The notes beneath the pieces are model-generated. The model was not told the origin of the DNA. It was given only the letters and a program-made list of their open reading frames with translations, and searched no databases. This document shows positions 27,999 through 37,023 of a stretch of DNA of 64,000 bases, piece by piece (positions within the stretch are counted from its first letter, which is position 1; the number at the start of each line of letters is the position of its first letter). Source of the DNA: Hahella sp018986435 (GTDB lineage Bacteria; Pseudomonadota; Gammaproteobacteria; Pseudomonadales; Oleiphilaceae); NCBI RefSeq assembly GCF_050749805.1, contig NZ_CP192738.1, forward strand, positions 930,001-994,000, written 5' to 3'. The position numbers were made by a program, and so were the translations under genes.

Positions 27999-30900
27999 AT
28001 GTCCGAAATCAGCGGCAGAGAACAGGAGCGGCGTGCGAGTCAACGGCGCCCCATACAGTTGAGCGCATCTCTCGACTTTAAGGGATTGAGCGGCCTGTCA
28101 TGCACCATTGCGGATTTCTGCCCGGAAGGCGTTTATGTCACTTATCCCACAGAGACGGCTCAACGCCTCAAGCATAGCGGCTTTACCGCCGGTCAGCGCG
28201 TACAAGTGAGTTTTATCGATCCTTTCGTGAATCGCAACCATGAGCTGAAGGTGAATGTGGTAAGGGCTATCGACGGCGCTATGGGAGGAAGTTTCGCGGA
28301 AGGCAATATGGCGGCGGTGACTGCTTTACTGCGCATTTGTGGCGCCGAGAACATTGGGCCTGGCGCTCCCAAGAGCTCCACAGACTCCGCCTCGCTGTTG
28401 ATGAGGCAGTGCGAGCGGGTCATTCATCAGCATTTGACGCCCCTGTTTGATACTTATCTGCGCGCCTTGCCGAAAAGCTTCGACGAGGCCATTAATACTG
28501 CGCCTACGGATAACCAACGCTCGCAACTTGCCGACGCCGCTATTGCCCTGGCGAAGCAGAACGAAATTTTTTCCAGCCAGTTTTTCAAACATGTTGGTCA
28601 AGCGTTGACGCCCCGAGCAGAGAGCTCCGCTAAAAAGGAAGAAGAGCGGACGGACTTATCATTAATAGATAAGTCCGAGTTTGAAGACTGGCTCACGCTG
28701 AAAGTCATGGTCACAAAGGCGGAAACCACCTATCGGGCTGTGCTGGTGCAGTTGAAGATGCGCCTGGACGCCGCCGGAGTGGTTTGCAACAAGGGATATA
28801 ACAATGCAGTGGGGCCGCCGCTTTTATGTTACGCCTTGCGTGACACCTTAATTCAACTGCATTTACCTCTGCCAGCGGAACGCTTGTGTCTGAGAGTGTT
28901 TGAGCGCACGGTGTTGGCCGAACTCGGGCCCGTGTACGCGGAACTCAATGACCTGTTGGTTCGGCGGGGAGTGCTGCCCAATCTCGATTTGTCGAAATAC
29001 ATGAGCACTCCAGAGGGGGAAAAGAAGGCGGCGGAAGAGGAAAGTGCAAAGAAACCGCCAGCAGAGAGCAAACAGGACTCGTTCAGTGCGGAGGATAAAG
29101 AGCGCGCTGAGCAATTGCGTCAAAAGTTGATGGGCTCAAACCAAGAGGAGTCCAAACAGCCAGCCAAGCCCGTCACTGCCCCAGACTCAAACCCTCCGCC
29201 CTCAGGAGCGCAGGGCGAAAGGGATATGCACGGCTACCTGGCGGATGCGGAAACCAGCTTCGCGGCGGTGAACAAGCTGTTTGAAATTCTGGAAAGCAAT
29301 CGCGCCTTGTTGAAGCAAAAAGAGCAGCAGGCTCCTCCATTTCCAAAAGCATCCGAAGCGCCTCAGTTTCGCAATGAAGAAATATTATTTAACTTGCAGT
29401 CGGTACAGCAGGCTCCGCCTGGGGATGGCGTCAGTCTAGAAGAATCTGGGCTGCGTGAGCGCCTGTTCAGCGTGCTGCAGAATAATGAAGCAGGTTTGAA
29501 ATCCTTTGGAGCGGAGCAGGACAAAGCACTGGATGTGGTGGATCGCTTTTTCGCCAGCCTTTTGAAAAACCAGAAGTTGAGCGGAATCGCCAAGATGCAG
29601 ATCAAAGGGCTGGAGCTGCCGGTTCTGCGCCTGCTGATGCGCAACCCTGACTTCTTGGAGCAGAATGAAAATACGGCGCATAAGGTCATTAACCGTATTG
29701 CGCAGATCGGCGTCAAAGGGGGGCGGAGCAGTCAAACGGCCCTGGAGCGTATCAACACGCTCATTCATCGTATTCAGGTGGATCACGAACGAGATCCGGG
29801 CGTATTTGATGAAGCGCTGGCGGAACTGGATGAATTGCTGGAGCGGCAGAATTTACTCTATCGGCGGAATGTGGAAAGAGTCACCGCGGCGGCGGAAGGG
29901 CAGCAGAAAGTCGAGGAAGCCAAGCAGGCGGTGATTGACGAGATAGAGCAACGCATCGCCGGCAAGAAGGTGCCTAGAGCAGTGGCGACGCTGCTGAATG
30001 GCGGCTGGCGGGATTTGTTGTCGCTGACCTATATTCGACAAGGCGCCTCTAGTCAGGCTTGGTATGACTATCTGAGCGTTCTGGATACGCTGATCCATGT
30101 CGGCGATGACCCCAGTTTTGAATTCAACTTGCCGGAACTGCTGCGCATTATTCAGGACGGCCTTTCCGCTATCTCCTCCAATCATATGCCGTCCGGCCAT
30201 ATCCGCGACGAGCTTAAACGCCTTCTCGTACGTAGCGTCGAGGCGGCGCCTGAAATGGTGACCATGCCGGATAATCGTGACGAAAGCAGTGATCCGGGCG
30301 TGCAGTTGCTGGGCGAAGCCAGGCAAAGAGGGCTGCAACGCTGGCTGATGCGGGCGCAAAAACTGAAGGTAGGGGATTGGCTGCGATTAGAGCGAGACGA
30401 GAAGGAGGCTGAGTTTATCCGGCTGGTCTGGGTCGGCCGCAGCTTTTCACGTTATGTGTTCGTGAACCATCAGGGCATGAAGGTGATAGACCTGGACGCG
30501 CTGACGCTGGCGGCCTACCTGCAGAAAGGCATCGCCGCGCCGGATGAGTCGGTGGATACCCCTGTGGTCGATCAAGGTCTGGACGCCATGGTGCAGGATC
30601 TTTATGAGCAGCTTAGCCACGCGTCCTCACATGATGAATTGACGGGGCTGATCCAGCGTAAGGAGTTCGAGCGTCAGGCGTTGGTGAAACTTTCTCAATC
30701 CAGTGATGGCGATAAGTTTGTCGGGCTGCTGGTCAGTCTTGGGCAGTTCCGCCTGATCAACGAGTCAGCCGGTATTGAGGCGGGCGATCAGGCGTTGAAG
30801 GATATCGCAGGCTTATTGAAGGCGCTTTTTACGCCGAAGACGCTGGTATGCCGGTTTGGCGGCGATGAATTCATGTTGCTAGTGGAAGGCGAGGCGACGG

Positions 30901-31880
30901 CGGCGGTGGAGAAAATCACCACAGCGCTACGCCAATATCAGCTGCAGTGGGAAAGCAACGTCTTCTCTGTCTCCGCGAGTATTGGTTACGTCGAGGTCAG
31001 TGGTGGCGTGCTGGATGTGCCTCATATGATGCAGGCTGTTGAAGAGGCTGCTCGTCGAGCCAAGAGCAAAGGAGGCAATCGAGTTGAGGAGTTTGATGTC
31101 GATCAGGCCCTGATTGCCAGACGAGACGCAATCGCTTCAAAAGTCGCGAGTTTGGGTAAAGAGCTGGAGAACGAGCGGGTACTGTTGCGTTGTCAGAAAA
31201 TCATACCGCTGCACCCCGCCGCCAAGATGGGCGCCCAGTACGAGATACTGCTCAGTATATATGATGACAATGGCAACCTGATTCCAGCCGGAGACTTTGT
31301 TCGCGCAGCGGAAACGTATAAGCGGATGCAGGCGGTGGATCGCTGGGTGGTTGGACATATGCTGGACTGGATGTCGAAGAATCGACAGCAGATTGAAACC
31401 ATGGGCGGGGTCAGCATTAACCTCTCCGGTCACTCTCTGAATGATGAGGGGTTGTTGGAGTTTATCTTTGAACGGTTGACCAAATACGACTGCCCTATGG
31501 ACAAAATGTGCTTCGAAATCACAGAAGCGGCGGCGATCTCGAATCTCTGCGATGTCTCCGAATTTATCGTGGAGCTACAAGAATATGGCTGCCGTTTTTG
31601 CCTGGGTGATTTCGGCACCGCCATGGCCTCCTATCAATATCTCAAACAGTTGCCCGTAGACCTGATTAAGGTGGACGGCTCTTTTGTTAAAGACGTGGCG
31701 ACCGATCAAAATGATCAGACGATGATTCGCTCCATGACGGAAATGGCGCACTACTTAGGACGTGAAATTATCGCTCCGCAGGTAGAAACCAAAGAGTCAT
31801 TGGAGATGCTGCAAAAGCTGGGCGTCGATTACGTGCAAGGTTTTTATATAGAGAGGCCGAAATCCCTTGCGAATTTCTAG
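27999..31880 (+). CDS. PilZ-DUF1631-GGDEF-EAL multi-domain c-di-GMP protein
   Basis: A 1293-residue cytoplasmic protein. A PilZ-like domain (about 10-105) has R12xxxR16 and D39FCPEG44, in which the usual Ser is Cys. A long DUF1631 region (about 130-850) is largely helical and contains a charged low-complexity linker near 345-400. The GGDEF domain (about 870-1050) carries intact GGDEF at 954-958. The EAL domain (about 1060-1290) is degenerate: EIL at 1082 is acceptable, but DDFG is GDFG (Gly1203) and AEGVE is APQVE. Inference: likely diguanylate cyclase and/or c-di-GMP sensor, with a binding-only EAL domain. No membrane segments are seen. Confidence 0.88.
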   Translation: MSEISGREQERRASQRRPIQLSASLDFKGLSGLSCTIADFCPEGVYVTYPTETAQRLKHSGFTAGQRVQVSFIDPFVNRNHELKVNVVRAIDGAMGGSFAEGNMAAVTALLRICGAENIGPGAPKSSTDSASLLMRQCERVIHQHLTPLFDTYLRALPKSFDEAINTAPTDNQRSQLADAAIALAKQNEIFSSQFFKHVGQALTPRAESSAKKEEERTDLSLIDKSEFEDWLTLKVMVTKAETTYRAVLVQLKMRLDAAGVVCNKGYNNAVGPPLLCYALRDTLIQLHLPLPAERLCLRVFERTVLAELGPVYAELNDLLVRRGVLPNLDLSKYMSTPEGEKKAAEEESAKKPPAESKQDSFSAEDKERAEQLRQKLMGSNQEESKQPAKPVTAPDSNPPPSGAQGERDMHGYLADAETSFAAVNKLFEILESNRALLKQKEQQAPPFPKASEAPQFRNEEILFNLQSVQQAPPGDGVSLEESGLRERLFSVLQNNEAGLKSFGAEQDKALDVVDRFFASLLKNQKLSGIAKMQIKGLELPVLRLLMRNPDFLEQNENTAHKVINRIAQIGVKGGRSSQTALERINTLIHRIQVDHERDPGVFDEALAELDELLERQNLLYRRNVERVTAAAEGQQKVEEAKQAVIDEIEQRIAGKKVPRAVATLLNGGWRDLLSLTYIRQGASSQAWYDYLSVLDTLIHVGDDPSFEFNLPELLRIIQDGLSAISSNHMPSGHIRDELKRLLVRSVEAAPEMVTMPDNRDESSDPGVQLLGEARQRGLQRWLMRAQKLKVGDWLRLERDEKEAEFIRLVWVGRSFSRYVFVNHQGMKVIDLDALTLAAYLQKGIAAPDESVDTPVVDQGLDAMVQDLYEQLSHASSHDELTGLIQRKEFERQALVKLSQSSDGDKFVGLLVSLGQFRLINESAGIEAGDQALKDIAGLLKALFTPKTLVCRFGGDEFMLLVEGEATAAVEKITTALRQYQLQWESNVFSVSASIGYVEVSGGVLDVPHMMQAVEEAARRAKSKGGNRVEEFDVDQALIARRDAIASKVASLGKELENERVLLRCQKIIPLHPAAKMGAQYEILLSIYDDNGNLIPAGDFVRAAETYKRMQAVDRWVVGHMLDWMSKNRQQIETMGGVSINLSGHSLNDEGLLEFIFERLTKYDCPMDKMCFEITEAAAISNLCDVSEFIVELQEYGCRFCLGDFGTAMASYQYLKQLPVDLIKVDGSFVKDVATDQNDQTMIRSMTEMAHYLGREIIAPQVETKESLEMLQKLGVDYVQGFYIERPKSLANF

Positions 31881-31894
31881 GAGAACGTGGGAGC

Positions 31895-31920
31895 AGGGGC
31901 GTGAACGCCCCTTATGTTTC
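31895..31920 (+). terminator. Terminator-like hairpin between the convergent c-di-GMP and ntrC genes
   Basis: AGGGGCG (31895-31901) pairs with CGCCCCT (31906-31912) across TGAA. The following TATGTTTCGT is only modestly T-rich. It lies 15 bases past the stop of the multi-domain gene and ahead of the convergent ntrC stop, so it may act on both. Confidence 0.65.
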
Positions 31921-31945
31921 GTCTGTAGTGAGACCCGGGATTGAC

Positions 31946-33382
31946 TTAGTCGTCGTCCTCGCTCTCGTCATGTCCCGCCATTCCAAGTTCTTTGATTTTT
32001 CTGGTTAGCGTATTGCGTCCCCAGCCAAGTAGCAGCGCCGCGTCGCGTTTTCTTCCTGCCGTCTGCTTCAGTGCGCTTTCTATCATGATGCGCTCAAAAG
32101 TGGGCACCGCTGTATCCAGTAGTCCACTTTTGCCTTTCTTCAGTTCCTGTTCGGCCCAGGTGCGTAGTGATTCCTGCCAATCCTGGGTTGGGCTGCGGTG
32201 GTTGGATTGTTCCTGCAGTTCCGGGGGAAGGTCGGAAACGTGGATTTCCCGGCCAGAGGCCATCACCGTGAGCCAGCGACAGGTATTTTCCAGCTGTCTT
32301 ACGTTACCAGGCCACGCGAGCGAACACATGTACTCTTCCGCCTCGGTTTTCAGCACCTTAGGCTCGACATTCAGCTCTTCCGCCGCTTTTTTCAGGAAAT
32401 GCCCGGCGAGTTTGGGGATATCTTCCCGGCGCTCGCTCAGCTTGGGCAGATGCACTCGAATGACGTTCAGGCGGTGAAAAAGATCTTCCCGAAAGCGTCC
32501 CTCCTGCACCAGCTTTTCCAGGTTTTGATGCGTGGCGGCGATAATGCGCACATCCACTTTGATGGGGGTGGCTCCGCCGACCCGGTAGAACTCGCTGTCC
32601 GCTAGCACACGTAGCAGGCGCGTCTGGGTATCCGGTGGCATGTCTCCGATCTCATCTAGAAACAGCGCGCCGCCGTTGGCCTGCTCGAAACGTCCCTGAC
32701 GCTGTCCGCCAGCTCCGGTAAAAGAGCCTTTTTCATGGCCGAATAACTCAGATTCGATCAGGTCTTTCGGTATCGCCGCCATATTGAGAGCGATAAACGG
32801 TTTGCCTGCCCTGGGGCTGTGCTGATGCAAAGCGCGCGCGACCAGCTCCTTACCAGTGCCGGATTCGCCGTTGATTAACACCGTGATATTACTGTGAGAA
32901 AGCCTGCCAATGGCTCTGAATACCTCCTGCATGGCGGGAGCTTCACCGATGATCTCTGTGTCCTGACTCAAGGAGCTTCCCTCGGGAGCGCGGCTGGTGG
33001 CCATCTGTTCCTGCGCATGAGCCACGGCGCGTTTTACCAGAGAAACGGCGTCGTCCACATCAAAAGGCTTGGGAAGGTATTCGAAAGCGCCGCTTTGATA
33101 GGAAGACACTGCGCTATCCAGGTCCGAATGCGCAGTCATGATAATGACTGGCAGGTGCGGGTAGCTGGTGTGAATCTGTCCCAGCAGACTTAGTCCGTCA
33201 ATGCCAGGCATGCGAATGTCGCTGATAATCGCATCCGGTTGCTCCCGTTCCAGACGATGCAGAACGCCGTCTCCAGATTCAAATGACCGGGTATTCAGAT
33301 GCGCCTGCTCCAGGGCTTTTTCTAAGACCCATCGAATTGAACGATCATCATCAATGATCCATACGTTGGGTGATGCGCTCAT
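31946..33382 (-). CDS. ntrC: Nitrogen regulator NtrC (sigma-54 activator)
   Basis: The 478-residue response regulator activates sigma-54 promoters when nitrogen is short. The receiver domain has phospho-acceptor Asp55 in SDIRMPGIDG. The AAA+ domain has Walker A GESGTGKE and Walker B ALFLDEIGD. The sigma-54 contact loop reads GSFTGA, with Ser220 in place of the usual first Ala. The C-terminal Fis-type helix-turn-helix is KRDAALLLGWGRNTLTRKIKE. It overlaps the ntrB stop by four bases, so translation is probably coupled. Confidence 0.97.
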   Translation of the reverse strand: MSASPNVWIIDDDRSIRWVLEKALEQAHLNTRSFESGDGVLHRLEREQPDAIISDIRMPGIDGLSLLGQIHTSYPHLPVIIMTAHSDLDSAVSSYQSGAFEYLPKPFDVDDAVSLVKRAVAHAQEQMATSRAPEGSSLSQDTEIIGEAPAMQEVFRAIGRLSHSNITVLINGESGTGKELVARALHQHSPRAGKPFIALNMAAIPKDLIESELFGHEKGSFTGAGGQRQGRFEQANGGALFLDEIGDMPPDTQTRLLRVLADSEFYRVGGATPIKVDVRIIAATHQNLEKLVQEGRFREDLFHRLNVIRVHLPKLSERREDIPKLAGHFLKKAAEELNVEPKVLKTEAEEYMCSLAWPGNVRQLENTCRWLTVMASGREIHVSDLPPELQEQSNHRSPTQDWQESLRTWAEQELKKGKSGLLDTAVPTFERIMIESALKQTAGRKRDAALLLGWGRNTLTRKIKELGMAGHDESEDDD

Positions 33383-34458
33383 GATAGTGGCTCCAGTGGA
33401 ATAAATATGATGAAGTTCGTACTGCCGGGCTGGCTTTCACATTCAACCAGCCCTTTATGTTGTCCGATGATGCTTTGTGTTATGGAAAGCCCCAGACCCG
33501 TCCCCTGAGCGCGGCCACTCACCATTGGATAGAAAATGTTATTCAGGAATTCGGATGGGATGCCGGGACCGTTGTCGATGACGTCTACTCTTACCACCAA
33601 GCGATGTCGCGTATGACCGATCGTGAACTGCCTGAGCGGGCGTGTGCGTAGTAATATTTGTGGGCGGTCAGACCCAGGGGGCGTGTAGTCCTCAAAGGCT
33701 TGCATGGCGTTGCGGCAAATATTAAGGAAGGCTTGAATGAGCTGTTCTTTGTCACCGGCGAATTCGGGGATGCTGGGGTCGTAATCACGAATAAGCTTTA
33801 TCTTGCCGGCGCTTTCTACTTCGATGAGGCTGTAAACCCGCTCCAGCACTTCATGGATGTTGGTCGGCTCTTGTTTAAAGCTGCGATTGGGGCCAAGCAT
33901 GCGGTCAACCAGATTACGCAGCCTATCCGCCTCATCAATGATGATGCGGGTATAGTCATGCAGACCTTCTTCCTTTAGTTCTTTGTCCAAAAGCTGCGCC
34001 GCTCCACGGATGCCGCCCAGGGGGTTTTTGATTTCATGGGCGAGCCCGCGAATCAATATGCGGGAAGTTTCCTGCTTGGAGAGTAGCTCCTCCTCTCGAC
34101 TGATGCGCAAAAGGCGATCACGGGGTTGAATCTCCATGATGACGTAGACGTCGTTGACGATATTCACGGGAGAAACTGTGTAATCAACCAGAAGGCGGCT
34201 CCCGGAGGGCAACAGAAACTCCGCCTCTCTTTGGGTGTAGGTCTGGCCTGTGCGCAGGCACTCTTCCAGGCCCGTCAGCGTGGAGCTGCCTTCTATCAAT
34301 AAATCCTTGATGGTGGCCCCATGGGCTCTTTGCTCGCTGGTTTCCAGCAACACTTCTGCGGATGAATTACTGAATGCAATCCGCTGCTGGGGGTCAATGA
34401 CCAGCACGGAAGTGGTCAGATTTTCGAGTAAGCGAGTCTGAAAAACGATGGGTAGCAT
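33379..34458 (-). CDS. ntrB: Nitrogen sensor histidine kinase NtrB
   Basis: A 359-residue cytoplasmic kinase that phosphorylates and dephosphorylates NtrC under control of PII. An N-terminal PAS domain (about 1-120) is followed by the phospho-acceptor His141 in RGLAHEIKNPLGG and the ATPase boxes N (FLNICRNAMQAF), G1 (DNGPGI) and G2 (GRAQGTGLGLSI). No membrane segments are present, as in other NtrB proteins. Upstream lie a sigma-54-like promoter (34486-34501) and NtrC-like sites, separate from glnA. Confidence 0.97.
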   Translation of the reverse strand: MLPIVFQTRLLENLTTSVLVIDPQQRIAFSNSSAEVLLETSEQRAHGATIKDLLIEGSSTLTGLEECLRTGQTYTQREAEFLLPSGSRLLVDYTVSPVNIVNDVYVIMEIQPRDRLLRISREEELLSKQETSRILIRGLAHEIKNPLGGIRGAAQLLDKELKEEGLHDYTRIIIDEADRLRNLVDRMLGPNRSFKQEPTNIHEVLERVYSLIEVESAGKIKLIRDYDPSIPEFAGDKEQLIQAFLNICRNAMQAFEDYTPPGSDRPQILLRTRPLRQFTIGHTRHRLVVRVDVIDNGPGIPSEFLNNIFYPMVSGRAQGTGLGLSITQSIIGQHKGLVECESQPGSTNFIIFIPLEPLS

Positions 34459-34485
34459 AATGTTGACCTATTTTTGCATTGAGAA

Positions 34486-34501
34486 TGCAATATCCAAACC
34501 A
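34486..34501 (-). promoter_or_regulatory. Candidate sigma-54 promoter of ntrBC
   Basis: On the minus strand, TGGTTTGGATATTGCA carries the invariant GG and GC with 10 bases between them, and TTGCA matches the -12 element. It lies about 30 bases upstream of the ntrB start. The -24 element matches TGGCAC only in TGG, so confidence is moderate. Confidence 0.5.
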
Positions 34502-34651
34502 GAACTGCGGTAAAGCGGTGCGAATTACCGGGTTCTCTGCACAGGCGTGGGGCGGATCGCCCAAATGTGAGCTATGCCCTTAGGAAGCGCTCCAGAAGCG
34601 GGCTTTGACGGAACCTAAGTCTGCGGCCATGTGCATGATCGTGGCGCATCA

Positions 34652-34699
34652 TGCACAAAGTGGATGCGCCAGGTTTTAATTGTGCGCCATTTTGGTGCG
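34652..34699. promoter_or_regulatory. Candidate NtrC-binding sites upstream of ntrB
   Basis: TGCGCCATTTTGGTGCG (34683-34699) is a good match to the NtrC palindrome TGCACCAAAATGGTGCA. A weaker copy lies at 34652-34668 (TGCACAAAGTGGATGCG). Their centres are 31 bases apart, about three helical turns, and 150-190 bases upstream of the candidate sigma-54 promoter of ntrB. The sites also lie just past the end of the DUF4124 gene. The rest of the 251-base gap shows nothing else. Confidence 0.5.
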
Positions 34700-34709
34700 G
34701 TGCGTCGGA

Positions 34710-35237
34710 CTAGTTTTTTACGCTGGGACGATGAATGGTGAACTGTACTGGGGTTGCGCTCTGAACGACCCCTGAATTATCAACGACATCAAGAGAAACG
34801 GAATGGGTTCCCCGATTGACGCCTTTCAGCTCAAGGAAATTATCCTTGGTTGTTCCAATAGGAGCTCCATCCAGGGAAACGCGGTAGCTGTGGTTGGGAT
34901 AAAGGGTGGGATCTGAGGTGAACAAGACCGTCAGGTCGCCATTGCCGGAATGAAAAGCGCTGTCATTGCTGGGAAAGGTGATGTTCAGCGTTGCGTAATA
35001 GCTTGACGGTGCAGGTTCCGGCTCATCGCCGCTACTAGGCGGGATCTCCGACATTTTAGGCATAGTTATCGTTGCGGTTGGGCCGACCTCGACCTTCTCC
35101 GCGCCTTCTCTCTCCTGGTCTGAATATTCCACATTGCCTTGTGCGTCAACCCAGCGATAGATTTCAGCGCAGACCAAACCTGAGTAAGAAGAAAAAAGCG
35201 CAGAAGAAAGAAGGATATAAGCGAACCGAGATTTCAT
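34710..35237 (-). CDS. Secreted DUF4124-domain protein
   Basis: The 175-residue exported protein has a signal peptide (about 1-24, cut after LVCA). A DUF4124 N-terminal segment (EIYRWVDAQGNVEYSDQ) is followed by a Pro/Ser linker and a C-terminal beta-sandwich-like region (HSYRVSLDGAPIGTT, then RGTHSVSLDVVD). Proteins of this type often lie between glnA and ntrBC in pseudomonad relatives. The molecular function is unknown. It is on the same strand as glnA but separated from it by a terminator. Confidence 0.85.
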   Translation of the reverse strand: MKSRFAYILLSSALFSSYSGLVCAEIYRWVDAQGNVEYSDQEREGAEKVEVGPTATITMPKMSEIPPSSGDEPEPAPSSYYATLNITFPSNDSAFHSGNGDLTVLFTSDPTLYPNHSYRVSLDGAPIGTTKDNFLELKGVNRGTHSVSLDVVDNSGVVQSATPVQFTIHRPSVKN

Positions 35238-35286
35238 AACTTCAACCCAATTGACCAGTTACTTGAACTGTAGCAGAAGCGGAACC

Positions 35287-35315
35287 AAAAAAAACCCCGC
35301 AGAGCGCGGGGTTTT
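35287..35315 (-). terminator. Rho-independent terminator after glnA
   Basis: CCCCGC (35295-35300) and GCGGGG (35306-35311) form the stem, flanked by eight A on the left and four T on the right. Read on the minus strand it is a strong terminator with an eight-T tract about 30 bases past the glnA stop. Confidence 0.9.
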
Positions 35316-35345
35316 CGAGTCTGTCGTAGTTAACTACGCAGCGGA

Positions 35346-36752
35346 TTATACAGAGTAGTACATCTCAAATTCGACTGGGTGAGTGGTCATGTCCAGACGC
35401 TCTACTTCTTTACGCTTCAACTCAATGTAAGCTTCGATCATGTCTTTAGTGAACACGTCGCCTTTAGTCAGGAACTCGAAGTCTTTTTCTGCGTAATCCA
35501 GCGCCTGTGACAGAGAGCTACAAACAGTTGGGATGTTCATTGCTTCTTCTTTTGGCAGATCGTACAGATCCTTGTCCATCGCGTCGCCAGGGTGGATCTT
35601 GTTCTGGATGCCGTCCAGGCCCGCCATCAACATGGCCGCGAACGCCAGGTAAGGGTTAGCGGATGGGTCTGGGAAGCGAACTTCGATCCGGCGCGCTTTC
35701 GGGTTAGTCACGAAAGGAATACGGATGGACGCAGAACGGTTGCGTGCGGAGTAAGCCAGCATAACCGGCGCTTCAAAACCAGGAACCAGACGCTTGTATG
35801 CGTTGGTTGAAGGGTTAGTGAAGGCGTTCAGTACGCGAGCGTGCTTGATGATGCCGCCGATATAGTACAAAGCCACGTCGCTCAGGCCTGCATAGCCGTC
35901 GCCAGAGAAGATATTCTTGCCGTCTTTGGACAGGGACTGGTGACAGTGCATGCCAGAACCGTTGTCGCCAACCAAAGGCTTGGGCATAAAGGTTGCGGTC
36001 TTGCCGTAAGCATGCGCTACGTTGTGTACGCAGTACTTCAGAATTTGCACTTCGTCCGCTTTGCGGGTCAGAGTATTGGCGCCGACGCCGATTTCGCACT
36101 GGCCTGCGGTACCCACTTCGTGGTGGTGCACTTCGATGGTCAAGCCCATGGATTCCATCGCTGCGCACATCGCGCCGCGCAGGTCATGCAGAGAGTCGAC
36201 CGGAGGTACAGGGAAGTAGCCGCCTTTTACGCCAGGACGGTGACCAACGTTGTTTTTCTCGAAGTCGTCGCCAGATACCCAGGCGGCTTCTTCAGAGTAG
36301 ATTTCATACATGGCGCCGTTGATGTCGGACTTCCATTTTACGCTGTCGAAAATGAAGAACTCGGGCTCTGGTCCGAACAGCACGGTATCCGCGATGCCTG
36401 TGGACTTCAGGTACTCTTCCGCGCGCTGGGCGATAGAGCGTGGGTCGCGATTGTAACCCTGCATGGTGGTAGGTTCGATGATGTTACAGGTCAGGTTCAG
36501 AGTGGTTTCTTCTGTGAACGGGTCGATAACCGCTGTTTCATCGTCCGCCAGCAGGATCATGTCTGATTCGTTGATGCCTTTCCAACCAGCGATGGAGGAA
36601 CCGTCAAACATTTTGCCTTCTTGAAAGAATTCCGGAGAGATTTCGCTAGCTGGGATAGTTACGTGCTGCTCTTTACCCTTGGTGTCGGTAAAGCGCATGT
36701 CAACCCATTTAACTTCGTGCTCTTTAATAAGATTCAGAGTTTTCTCTGACAT
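35346..36752 (-). CDS. glnA: Glutamine synthetase type I
   Basis: Makes glutamine from glutamate, ammonia and ATP. The 468-residue dodecameric type I enzyme has FDGSSIAGWK and the active-site EHHHEVG-like segment (EVHHHEVGTAGQCE). The adenylylation site Tyr397 lies in KDLYDLPKEE, so it can be switched off by GlnE, encoded at 43520. The start has GGAG upstream. A strong sigma-54 promoter and NtrC sites lie 170-340 bases upstream, so transcription is probably driven by NtrC-P when nitrogen is short. Confidence 0.98.
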   Translation of the reverse strand: MSEKTLNLIKEHEVKWVDMRFTDTKGKEQHVTIPASEISPEFFQEGKMFDGSSIAGWKGINESDMILLADDETAVIDPFTEETTLNLTCNIIEPTTMQGYNRDPRSIAQRAEEYLKSTGIADTVLFGPEPEFFIFDSVKWKSDINGAMYEIYSEEAAWVSGDDFEKNNVGHRPGVKGGYFPVPPVDSLHDLRGAMCAAMESMGLTIEVHHHEVGTAGQCEIGVGANTLTRKADEVQILKYCVHNVAHAYGKTATFMPKPLVGDNGSGMHCHQSLSKDGKNIFSGDGYAGLSDVALYYIGGIIKHARVLNAFTNPSTNAYKRLVPGFEAPVMLAYSARNRSASIRIPFVTNPKARRIEVRFPDPSANPYLAFAAMLMAGLDGIQNKIHPGDAMDKDLYDLPKEEAMNIPTVCSSLSQALDYAEKDFEFLTKGDVFTKDMIEAYIELKRKEVERLDMTTHPVEFEMYYSV

Positions 36753-36922
36753 TCCAGTTACTCCGTAAGATTTTATTTATGTTGAGGTGAAACCGAAACA
36801 CTGCAGTAGTGTATCCTCGCCACCATGAAACAGACCCGTGGAGGGGAGAGCGTTCCGGGAAGTCTAACGAGCGCAAAAATACTATCACGCCTCATGGTCA
36901 GTTGCTTCTGGTTTTCCTGATT

Positions 36923-36938
36923 AGCAATTTATTTGCCA
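36923..36938 (-). promoter_or_regulatory. Sigma-54 promoter of glnA
   Basis: On the minus strand the sequence is TGGCAAATAAATTGCT, an almost perfect match to TGGCAC-N5-TTGCW, with GG and GC separated by 10 bases. It lies 171 bases upstream of the glnA start. A weaker GG-N10-GC candidate lies nearby at about 36903-36918. Confidence 0.8.
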
Positions 36939-37023
36939 AGAGATTTTTGACTTATAACAAATTGTTTTTAAAAGGGTTTGTGAAAGCCCGTTCGGAATGG
37001 CCCGATCAAGTCACCCATGGCGC

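Noticed and set aside
35841..36566. Plus-strand ORF of 241 codons opposite glnA
   Set aside because: It is a shadow of the biased codon use of glnA; no start signal and no known pattern.
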